Source: CAYRTV01 sp964505785 (GTDB lineage Bacteria > Acidobacteriota > Aminicenantia > Aminicenantales > Aminicenantaceae). From it: a DNA stretch of 48,557 nucleotides. Where the stretch lies: NCBI GenBank assembly GCA_964505785.1, contig CAZDJZ010000019.1:1-48557 (forward strand), in the 5' to 3' direction. The notes beneath the pieces were generated by a model that worked only from the letters and a program-made list of their open reading frames with translations, ran no database searches and was not told where the DNA came from. The position numbers were made by a program, and so were the translations under genes. Every line of letters begins with the position of its first letter. The first letter of the stretch is position 1. This document shows, piece by piece, positions 15,875-23,299 of the stretch.

Positions 15875-17140
15875 ATGAAAAAGATAGTTACAACTGTTTT
15901 AGCATGCTTGCTTTTACTAAGCATTCCTATTTCGGCACAGGAGAAGGAAAGGGAAGAACAACAGGGGGTTCACAGATTTATCAATCTTTCTTTGTTTTAC
16001 CCTGTCAGTTTGAACCAGTCGCCTTATGATCATGTGAATCTGAATTTATCCCTGATTTACGGGCGGGTCGGTTCGGTTTCCGGAGTGGACTTCAGCCTGG
16101 CGGCATCCGCCGTCCATGACAATCTGGATGGCATTCAGATTGCCGGCCTGGCAGGAGTCGTCGGCGAACAGGCACAAGGCATTCAGGTTTCCGGCATGGT
16201 CAGCGTGACCGGAGAAAGTTTTGCCGGCTTGCAGTCTTCAGGGCTAATATCGGTTGCCGGAGAGGAGCTCAATGGTTTCCAAACCGCCGGCCTGATCAAT
16301 GTCGCGGGACAGAGAGGCCGCTGGTTTCAAGCTTCAGGATTGGCTAATGTGGCTGGTGAGGACTTTGAAGGGGGTCAGTTTTCCGGCTTGTTCAATATTG
16401 CCGGTGAGCATATGAAAGGAATTCAGGTAACCGGCTTATTCAGTATTGCGGGCGAAACCATGGAAGGGCTGCAGGCATCCGGTTTATTTAATATTGTGGG
16501 AGAAAAGTTTCAGGGTTTGCAGGTATCCGGACTGTTTAATGTCGCCGGCGAGAGTTTAAAGGGTTTACAAGCCGGGCCGGTAAATATCGCGGCCGGATCC
16601 CGAGGTGTTCAGATTGGACTGGTCAATATCGGAGATACGTGTGAGGGATTGCAGCTTGGATTGGTTAATTATACCAAACGGGATCATTCCGGACTGCCGG
16701 TGGGGGTTGTCAATCTGGCAAGAAACGGAAATATAAACGGCATTATCTGGGCGTCTAACCGAACAGCGGTCACCAGCGGCATGAAGTTTTATGTGGGACG
16801 GTGGCATTCCGTCGTTTCTCTTGGGTTGGGGAATTTGGCGGATGACCTGACTGAATCGTTCACTTGGGGAATCCATTATGGAACAACTTTTCCCGCAGGA
16901 GAGATGGCATTGCAGCCGGAAATAGGTTACCGTTACCGGGATAATTATGCATTGTTTCAATCGTCTGCTGCCGAACCGGACCAGCATCTCTTGGAAGCCA
17001 GGCTCTTACTCAAATTGTCTTTATCTCCAGGCATCCATTTATTGCTGGGTGGCGGAATAGAACATGCTTATGACTCTGGTCCGAAAGACCGGAATGCCCG
17101 CTCGTCTTTTCTTTTTAATGCAGGGCTGGAGTTGTTTTAA
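15875..17140 (+). CDS. Exported surface protein with 16-residue solenoid repeats (LA_2272-like)
   Basis: 421 residues with a signal peptide (MKKIVTTVLACLLLLSIPIS, cut near SAQ). From about residue 86, nine consecutive 16-residue units follow the pattern G-x-Q-x-S-G-L-x-N-V-A-G-E-x-x-x, then three or four shorter, worn units (GVQIGLVNIG, GLQLGLVNY, GLPVGVVNLA) to about 285. Such a period fits a beta-solenoid. The last 130 residues alternate polar and hydrophobic residues and end in Phe (FNAGLELF), as in outer-membrane beta barrels. It resembles the LA_2272-type surface-repeat proteins known from Leptospira and Bacteroidetes; function unknown. The start is fixed by GAGGTG four bases upstream. 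Confidence 0.82.
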   Translation: MKKIVTTVLACLLLLSIPISAQEKEREEQQGVHRFINLSLFYPVSLNQSPYDHVNLNLSLIYGRVGSVSGVDFSLAASAVHDNLDGIQIAGLAGVVGEQAQGIQVSGMVSVTGESFAGLQSSGLISVAGEELNGFQTAGLINVAGQRGRWFQASGLANVAGEDFEGGQFSGLFNIAGEHMKGIQVTGLFSIAGETMEGLQASGLFNIVGEKFQGLQVSGLFNVAGESLKGLQAGPVNIAAGSRGVQIGLVNIGDTCEGLQLGLVNYTKRDHSGLPVGVVNLARNGNINGIIWASNRTAVTSGMKFYVGRWHSVVSLGLGNLADDLTESFTWGIHYGTTFPAGEMALQPEIGYRYRDNYALFQSSAAEPDQHLLEARLLLKLSLSPGIHLLLGGGIEHAYDSGPKDRNARSSFLFNAGLELF

Positions 17141-17201
17141 TCACGCTTGAAAAAATCAAGCCCATCTTCTATAATGACTTGTCTTTATCTGAGTTTAAAA
17201 G

Positions 17202-18749
17202 ATGGCCGAAAAAAGCACAATCACCCTGATTTCTCCTTATGAAATAAATATCGCTCTTGGAATTCGCAGTATTTCGTCTTACCTTAAATCCCAAGGACAT
17301 CAGGTCAATCTGATTTTTTTGGCGCTGCAGAAAAGCAATCCCGGCCATTTTCACCGGGGGATGTATTCGCCTGAAGTCATGCGGGATCTTATTCAATTGT
17401 GCGGAGATTCCGACCTGGTCGGCTTCACATTGATGACCAATTATTTCTTGCGGGTCCGGGAATTAACCCGTTATTTAAAAAAAGAATTGGTTGTTCCGGT
17501 TGCATGGGGGGGGATTCATCCCACCCTCAGACCGGAGGAAAGCCTTCAGTATGCAGATATGGTCTGTTTAGGTGAGGGAGAGGAGACGGCTCTTGATCTT
17601 GCGGACAGAATCAAATCCGGCGATTATGAGGATATCCAAAACATTTGGGTTAAAAAGAACGGCCGTATCATTAAAAATCCCATACGTCCACTGGAACACG
17701 ATTTGGATAAATATCCTTTCCAGGATTACGATTACTCCTCACATTACATTTTGAAAGATAACCGTATTCTGCCTATGGACCGGGAGCTGTTTGAATTCAG
17801 TTTTCCCAGAGAAGATGAAACCGGGATCACCCGCGCCATGTATCATGTCTATACAGTGCGCAATTGCCCGCATGATTGCACTTACTGCAGCAACAGCGCT
17901 ATGAAAGATTTTTACCGGGGGAAAGGCCCTTTTGTGCGTAAGAGAAATCTGAATAATGTCATCCGGGAAATAAAATCAATGACAGACCGGTATGATTTTA
18001 TACAGAATATTTCCATTCTGGATGAAACTTTTTTTGTGCGCAGTCAGAAGGAAATTGAAACCTTCAGCCGCCTCTACCGGGAAAAGGGAATCAACCGGGC
18101 GATTTCCTGCAGTTTATCCCCGCATACTTTGACCGATGAGAAACTTAGGCCTCTGGTTGAAGCCGGATTATTCCGGGTTTCTGTGGGCATTCAGTCCTTA
18201 TCCGGGCGAACGCTTCAAGAAATATATAATCGTCCCACTTCCATGTCTTTAATCAAAAAAACCATTCATTTGATCAATAAATATAAAAAGCAGGTCCGCC
18301 GCCCGGTTTATCATTTGATTGTGGATAATCCCTATGAATCAAAAGAATCACTTAAAACCAGCATTGAATTTGTGATGTCTTTACCGGCCCGGACTAAATT
18401 CAACATTTATCCGCTGGTTCTGTATCCGGGGACGGAAATATATAAAAAAGCGAAGCGCGACGGCTTCATTCAGGATGAGTTAAAAGAAATCTACATGAAG
18501 TCTTGGACCATTGATGATGTTCAGGACTTAGATTTCCTTACCATTCTGCTCTATTATGCGGTATGGACCAAATTTTCCCGCCCGGCTATGCTGGTCACCA
18601 ACCGGGTGATTGGAGTTTTATTGAATGACCGGATCATTACCTGGATGGACAGAAAGTTTATCGTCAAGGGATTGTTATACAGTCTCAAATTTTTCATTTT
18701 CAGCCTGAATCAGGGTAGAAAAATCAAAAAAGTGCTTAATCGCGGTTGA
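17202..18749 (+). CDS. B12-binding-domain radical SAM protein
   Basis: 515 residues. Residues 1-150 form a cobalamin-binding-like Rossmann domain (GIRSISSYLKSQGHQVNLIF, VAWGGIHPTLRPEE, CLGEGEE) without an obvious DxHxxG cobalt ligand. The radical SAM cluster motif CxxxCxxC is at Cys222, Cys226 and Cys229 (NCPHDCTYCS). RVSVGIQSLSGRTL is the usual later strand. About 100 extra residues at the C-terminus are hydrophobic and basic. Such proteins are often methyltransferases or ring-modifying enzymes in lipid, hopanoid or natural-product pathways, but no pathway gene is adjacent. It has no strong Shine-Dalgarno sequence. Its end overlaps the convergent porin gene by 14 bases. Confidence 0.88.
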   Translation: MAEKSTITLISPYEINIALGIRSISSYLKSQGHQVNLIFLALQKSNPGHFHRGMYSPEVMRDLIQLCGDSDLVGFTLMTNYFLRVRELTRYLKKELVVPVAWGGIHPTLRPEESLQYADMVCLGEGEETALDLADRIKSGDYEDIQNIWVKKNGRIIKNPIRPLEHDLDKYPFQDYDYSSHYILKDNRILPMDRELFEFSFPREDETGITRAMYHVYTVRNCPHDCTYCSNSAMKDFYRGKGPFVRKRNLNNVIREIKSMTDRYDFIQNISILDETFFVRSQKEIETFSRLYREKGINRAISCSLSPHTLTDEKLRPLVEAGLFRVSVGIQSLSGRTLQEIYNRPTSMSLIKKTIHLINKYKKQVRRPVYHLIVDNPYESKESLKTSIEFVMSLPARTKFNIYPLVLYPGTEIYKKAKRDGFIQDELKEIYMKSWTIDDVQDLDFLTILLYYAVWTKFSRPAMLVTNRVIGVLLNDRIITWMDRKFIVKGLLYSLKFFIFSLNQGRKIKKVLNRG

Positions 18750-19629
18750 TCATGACTTGGAGCATGATGTATCCCGTGAAGTGATATTGGTCCTGATTGT
18801 CCCGCATTAAAACCAGGTTGGGGATCAATTTGAGGGTGTTTTTATAACTGAATAAAGCTGCGCCTAAAAGCAGTTCCTGATTGAATTCCCGGTCAGTAAA
18901 TTGAAAAATCAAACGGTTTTCAAACGGCAGGTCATAATAGCATTTTAAAAACCAGCCCTGCCGGTTCAAATCATTTCTGCGTATCCATGTCGGAGTGAAT
19001 GTGAATTTTCCGGTTTTCCATTCCGCCTGTATCCATTCTCCTGACCGGTAATAACGGTCAGGTGTATCTTGCCATCCGCCCTGCCAGCAGAAAGTAAAAT
19101 GCACTGTCTTCCAGGGATTCAGTTTTATCCAAGCGACGGAATCCTTGTCCTTGTTGTCGTCTCTTCTATTTATCCCGGTTCCGTTCAGCAGGCTGAAACG
19201 CCATTCCATCCAGGAATGCCGGCCTTCCAAAGTCGCGCCGATAGCGTTATATTGACCGGAGGGAACAAGTGCAAAAGGATCATGAACAACATGTCTCTGA
19301 TGAGGAGACGGAATATATAGTTTAAAGCTGTTGTTTTGCTGTCCGAGGATCACTTGAAAGTGCTCAGCAAAGCCGATGACGATTTCAGCTTTCTGGAGCT
19401 CCCGGCCCATTTCCACCTTATATCCAAAGGATTTATATTTCCCCGTGACGAATCCTCGGACCCTTTTTATGGAAAAAGCGCTGGATTCCGAATCGAAAAG
19501 CGGCTGAAAATATCCCCATGCATGGATATTGATTTTGTCATCGGCAGCTTGAATTGAAAGAGAAACCGAAAGGATTAAGAAAAATAAGAATGTTATAATT
19601 TTTATATTTTTCATCATGTTTATATTCAT
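18736..19629 (-). CDS. Porin-like outer-membrane beta-barrel protein
   Basis: 297 residues from the ATG at 19629; alternative in-frame ATGs are at 19617 and 19614, and none has a good ribosome binding site. The longer open frame to 19728 is translated repeat DNA and is rejected. Signal peptide residues IITFLFFLILSVSLSIQAAD precede alternating hydrophobic/aromatic strands (for example KFTFTPTWIRRND, LKCYYDLPFENRLIFQFTD) typical of an OprO/OprP-like barrel. IHAWGYFQPLFD with RVRGFVTGKYKSFGYKVEM resembles the N-terminus of phosphate-selective porins. The gene starts immediately beside a repeat element, so its promoter may be within or beyond that element. Confidence 0.72.
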   Translation of the reverse strand: MNINMMKNIKIITFLFFLILSVSLSIQAADDKINIHAWGYFQPLFDSESSAFSIKRVRGFVTGKYKSFGYKVEMGRELQKAEIVIGFAEHFQVILGQQNNSFKLYIPSPHQRHVVHDPFALVPSGQYNAIGATLEGRHSWMEWRFSLLNGTGINRRDDNKDKDSVAWIKLNPWKTVHFTFCWQGGWQDTPDRYYRSGEWIQAEWKTGKFTFTPTWIRRNDLNRQGWFLKCYYDLPFENRLIFQFTDREFNQELLLGAALFSYKNTLKLIPNLVLMRDNQDQYHFTGYIMLQVMINRD

Positions 19630-19630
19630 C

Positions 19631-19723
19631 GCCTGCTTTATTGGCAATCGCGGTGAAGCATCACAGCCTCGTTTCCTGAGCTTTCCATCTGTGCCCATCC
19701 AGGCTTGTGAATACTTTAGGCTG
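19631..19723 (-). mobile_element. Miniature repeat element, diverged copy
   Basis: Read on the minus strand it gives CAGCCTAAAGTATTCACAAG, then GAGGCTGTGATGCTTCACCG, then a CGCGATTGCC/AAAGCAG end. These match the terminus, middle and inner core of the copy at the left edge of the window. It lies between the porin and M24 peptidase genes, in the 5' region of both. Confidence 0.6.
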
Positions 19724-19795
19724 GTCAATTAAAGTAATACATGATATATCTGATTACAAGTGATGTCCAGAAAAAAAGATAACGGGAGGTTTACC

Positions 19796-21190
19796 ATGAA
19801 ACGTGTTTTTCAGACCGGTCTTTTTATTATTCTCGCAATGTTTTTAATTCATCGTGCCGGTGCGGCGGAATTAATTTTTGAGAAAACGGAATACACAGCC
19901 AGGCGTGTCAGCCTGATGGAACAGATCCCGGATGGAGCCGCCATCATTTTGGGTGCTCAGCCGGTGACAGGTTATCATCCTTATTTTCAGAATAATGATT
20001 TTATGTATTTCTGTGGAGTTGACATTCCGGATTCCATATTGATCATAAATGGAAAACAAAAAGAAAGCATTCTGTTTTTCAGTATCTCGGAGCGGCATGC
20101 CCGGAGTGAGAATATCAGTGTCGATTTGGTGAAAAATCCGATTGGATATACCGGTATTGATAAATATTATCCAATAGAGCAGTTTTCTTCCTATCTTTCC
20201 CGGCTGGCATCCCGGGTGGACGCATTGTACACCAAATTCCGGCCGGAAGAGCTGATGCGGGAATGCGGCTATGAAAAGAAGCGGACTCTGGAAAATAATC
20301 TGACTTTCAATCTTTGGGACGGACGTCTCGCGAGGGAGCTGCGTTTTGTTGAACTGCTGAGACAGAGATTTCCCGCTCTGCCGGTAAAAGACTGCTCTGA
20401 GACGATCACCCAGTTGAGAATGATCAAATCTCCGGCCGAGGTGGATATAATCCGCAAGGCCGGCCGCATCGGGGTAAAGGCCCATACGGAATTGATGAAG
20501 GCATGCCGTGCTGGCGTATATGAGTATGAATTGGCATCCCTTTTTGAATATATCTGCAAAAAAGACGGAGCCCAGGATCTAGCGTATGTTACGATCATCA
20601 GCTCGGAAGAAAACCATCCTTTCCTGCATTATCATAAGTATAACCGCCTGCTGGGAGATGGAGATTTTTTAGTGGTGGATGCCGGACCTGATGTGGATTA
20701 TTATGATGTAGATATCTCTATCTCATTTCCCGCTGACGGAAAATTTACGCCCCGTCAGCGGGAAATATACCAGGCGTGTCTGGCAATAGAACAAGCCTGT
20801 ATATCGGTATATCGTCCAGGGATAACCTGTACTCAGGTCAATGACGAGGTCAAGCGAATTTTATCTGAAGAGGGGTATGACCTTTCCAAGGATGTGTTCA
20901 AGCGCATGCTGCGGGGCGGGGGATGCAGCCATTACGTGGGGATGGCGGTGCATGATCTTGGAGGCGGACCCCGCGGTGTAGAGCTTCAGCCGGGAATGGT
21001 CTTTGCCTGTGATATCCTGGCGGTTTTTGAAGAAGAAAACCTCGGTGTCCGGGTTGAAGATACTGTCTTGATCACGGAAGACGGGTGCGAAAATTTAACC
21101 GCCGGCATCCCGAGGGAAATAGATGATATCGAAGCATTGATGCAAAAGCCCGGTATTATTCAGATATTGAAGAAGAACAATATTTATTGA
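19796..21190 (+). CDS. Exported M24B peptidase (Xaa-Pro aminopeptidase-like)
   Basis: The start is the ATG at 19796, because GGGAGGT lies five to eleven bases upstream and a signal peptide follows (MKRVFQTGLFIILAMFLIHR, cut near AGAAE); 464 residues. The N-terminal domain (30-210) is the usual M24B creatinase-like fold. The catalytic domain has metal ligands Asp295 (VVDAG), Asp306, His379 (CSHYVGMAVHD), Asp406 at the place normally held by Glu, and Glu421 (RVEDTV); His386 is the conserved second His. These enzymes remove the residue before a proline. With a signal peptide it would act on peptides outside the cytoplasm, together with the other exported peptidases here. Confidence 0.9.
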   Translation: MKRVFQTGLFIILAMFLIHRAGAAELIFEKTEYTARRVSLMEQIPDGAAIILGAQPVTGYHPYFQNNDFMYFCGVDIPDSILIINGKQKESILFFSISERHARSENISVDLVKNPIGYTGIDKYYPIEQFSSYLSRLASRVDALYTKFRPEELMRECGYEKKRTLENNLTFNLWDGRLARELRFVELLRQRFPALPVKDCSETITQLRMIKSPAEVDIIRKAGRIGVKAHTELMKACRAGVYEYELASLFEYICKKDGAQDLAYVTIISSEENHPFLHYHKYNRLLGDGDFLVVDAGPDVDYYDVDISISFPADGKFTPRQREIYQACLAIEQACISVYRPGITCTQVNDEVKRILSEEGYDLSKDVFKRMLRGGGCSHYVGMAVHDLGGGPRGVELQPGMVFACDILAVFEEENLGVRVEDTVLITEDGCENLTAGIPREIDDIEALMQKPGIIQILKKNNIY

Positions 21191-21230
21191 TTAAATAGGT
21201 GCCATATGCGTTCAACACAATGAAAACAAC

Positions 21231-21447
21231 AAGCCTGGCTTATTCACGGGTCGGGATGCGTCACCCACAGGCAGCATCAGCATATAATGTCATCCCCAGG
21301 CCGCGTCAGCATAAAATGTCATCCCCAGGCCGCGTCAGCGGCCATGGGGATCTTAGACTGCTTCGCTTAAGAAACCGGAACCGTCTCTTCTGACAAAACC
21401 GCTTAGGATCCTTTGTCGCTACGCTTCTCACGATGACAGGATAAATC
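21231..21447 (+). repeat. Intergenic repeat cluster: element end plus ATCCCC and ATCCT hairpins
   Basis: It opens with a terminus fragment of the miniature element (gcttattcacgggtcggga, 21237-21255). Next come two tandem starts of the ATCCCC hairpin (gtcatccccaggccgcgtca at 21290 and again about 28 bases later), closed by catggggatcttagactgct. It ends with an ATCCT-type hairpin (aggatcctttgtcgctacg, closing with gatgacagg). The cluster fills the gap between the M24 and M14 genes. Confidence 0.75.
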
Positions 21448-21450
21448 AGA

Positions 21451-23280
21451 TTATTTCAATGTCACCGTATCCGTGTGACGGCCGCCCTTCCAGCAGTCAA
21501 GCTCGACCGTGACCTGGCCGCTACCTTCCACTAAAAAGTGATATTCCACTTCTGACTCGCCTGGAATTCCGTTCATCAGCTTCAGATTTTTCAAATCATC
21601 CTGATCAATAAAGGTCACCTCGCTGTCACCCATGCTTCCCCTGCGGAAATACCGCAGATAACGGGCGGGAATGCCTGCGGGAACCGTTGTGCCTTCTTTC
21701 TGTCCGGCTGCTAATACTTTAATGTTACCTTCCATGGAGAGAATATCCGGCCTCTGGACTTTATTGGTAACGGCGGCTGCGGACATGGTGGGCATGAGGC
21801 GTTCATTGTATAGAGTAACCTTCACTTTGTGAAGATTTCCGGAAATCTTCTCAGATCTGACCTGTTTGATAACCGGAAGCGGCATCTCATATGCATGCAG
21901 CAGGCAGAACGCCATATTCCGGTGGCACAATTCTTCCAGCAGCCACGCTGGGGGAACCCTGCCGCTCAGTTTGGTGATATCCCGGTCAATGATAACTTTG
22001 CCTAACTGGGGGTGGTCCGCTTCATGCATGGCGACAGCGGTGTTATCCATGTTGATATATTTTTCGAAAAATTCCTGTTCCTCCTGAGTAATGTCTCCGT
22101 CGCTGTCCAAGTCTGCCCGGGAGGTCCACAATTCATTGGAAAAGGAGTAAATGCCCAGCATATCATAGGTGAAGTCTATGAAGCCGCCCCATACGGTATA
22201 CAGGTCTTTCCAAATTATAATATAACGATAACCCTCAATGATTTTTTCGCCTTTTTTCCCAATCTCATCTAAGACGGCCAGATCTGAGCGAGGCAATTCC
22301 CCGTGAAGCGCGGCTCCTGGTCCCCGCAGGATCATGCCGCCGGAATTGTGAAAGGCCTGGACACCTGCGATATTGGGGTGAGAATAAAAGAAATCCCGGA
22401 TAGCCTTGGATTCCGGCCAGTAGAAGGGATATTCGCCGGCTCCACTCTGGATATATTTTGGCTGCCAGTAAGACGGCCAGTCACGGTTTGCGTCATATCC
22501 ACCCGGGCCGTCTTCGTTATAACGGCCGTCCCCGTCATTATCAATGCCTTCAGTTCCGACATATTTATAATCTCCCAGTTCGTCTTTTTTTCCTTCAATG
22601 TTTTTGCGGATCGGGACCAGCCGGTCTTTGGTGTCACTAAGCCGGTGGGTGCCTTCGCCAAGCGGAACTTTAATAAACATAGCCCCGACTTCTCCATCAC
22701 CGTCCAAGTCCTCAGGGGGATCTTCATCATACAGGCCATCGTTGTCATCATCTATAGGCACCTGGCCGGTGCGGGCACTGCCGCCCTTATGCAGCCACAA
22801 ATCGCGGCTGTCAGGATTAACTGAGGGGAAAATGTAAAAAACCCGGTTATCCACCATGCTTTTTACATAATCATTATAAAGGTAATTTTCCATCAGGTAC
22901 CAAATGGTATAAAGGCCGACTTCTCCGCCCTGGACTTCATTTCCGTGGATATTGGCATCCATATACATGGCGCACTTGTCTTCTTCTTTGCCGGTGTCCG
23001 GGTTGTTTATGGTCATATACCATAATTCACGGCCCTGATAGCTTTGACCGGCGGAACGCAGCTTGAGGAATTTGGGATATGCTTTTTCCAGCTGTTTTAA
23101 TGCGGCTTCCATTTCCTTCCAGTCATAGTAGCGGTTGAAACTCAGCTCGACTTTCCGGGTGTTCCATTTTCGGGGCAGAAAATCCTGCGCTCCTGCAGGA
23201 GCGGCCAAGAGAATTCCCCAAAATAGAGCCAGAAGAGGAATCGCTGCAAAAAGTTGTTTTTTATGATCATGGTATTTCAT
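21451..23280 (-). CDS. Exported M14 zinc carboxypeptidase with calcium-binding-type inserts
   Basis: 609 residues with a signal peptide (cut near AGAQD) and AAAGGAG before the ATG. The M14 active site is intact: zinc ligands His112 and Glu115 (IHGNE), His311 (AFHNSGG), substrate Arg in NRDWP, and catalytic Glu383 (FSNELW). Two Asp-rich loops interrupt the domain at about 177-196 (DDDNDGLYDEDPPEDLDGDG) and 246-262 (DNDGDGRYNEDGPGG). A third EF-hand-like loop follows at about 391-400. These look like thrombospondin type 3 or EF-hand calcium sites. The C-terminal 180 residues form a beta domain. Known M14 enzymes remove C-terminal residues from peptides. It is downstream, by 19 bases, of a paralogue in the same operon. 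Confidence 0.9.
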   Translation of the reverse strand: MKYHDHKKQLFAAIPLLALFWGILLAAPAGAQDFLPRKWNTRKVELSFNRYYDWKEMEAALKQLEKAYPKFLKLRSAGQSYQGRELWYMTINNPDTGKEEDKCAMYMDANIHGNEVQGGEVGLYTIWYLMENYLYNDYVKSMVDNRVFYIFPSVNPDSRDLWLHKGGSARTGQVPIDDDNDGLYDEDPPEDLDGDGEVGAMFIKVPLGEGTHRLSDTKDRLVPIRKNIEGKKDELGDYKYVGTEGIDNDGDGRYNEDGPGGYDANRDWPSYWQPKYIQSGAGEYPFYWPESKAIRDFFYSHPNIAGVQAFHNSGGMILRGPGAALHGELPRSDLAVLDEIGKKGEKIIEGYRYIIIWKDLYTVWGGFIDFTYDMLGIYSFSNELWTSRADLDSDGDITQEEQEFFEKYINMDNTAVAMHEADHPQLGKVIIDRDITKLSGRVPPAWLLEELCHRNMAFCLLHAYEMPLPVIKQVRSEKISGNLHKVKVTLYNERLMPTMSAAAVTNKVQRPDILSMEGNIKVLAAGQKEGTTVPAGIPARYLRYFRRGSMGDSEVTFIDQDDLKNLKLMNGIPGESEVEYHFLVEGSGQVTVELDCWKGGRHTDTVTLK

Positions 23281-23299
23281 AATATTATTCTCCTTTGGG

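Noticed and set aside
17146..17165. GCTTGA-N5-TCAAGC as a terminator after the solenoid-protein gene
   Set aside because: Short 6-bp stem and no T-run; possible but not supportable.
18736..19728. A 330-residue start for the porin-like gene
   Set aside because: The first 33 residues are translated repeat-element DNA; the signal peptide starts later.
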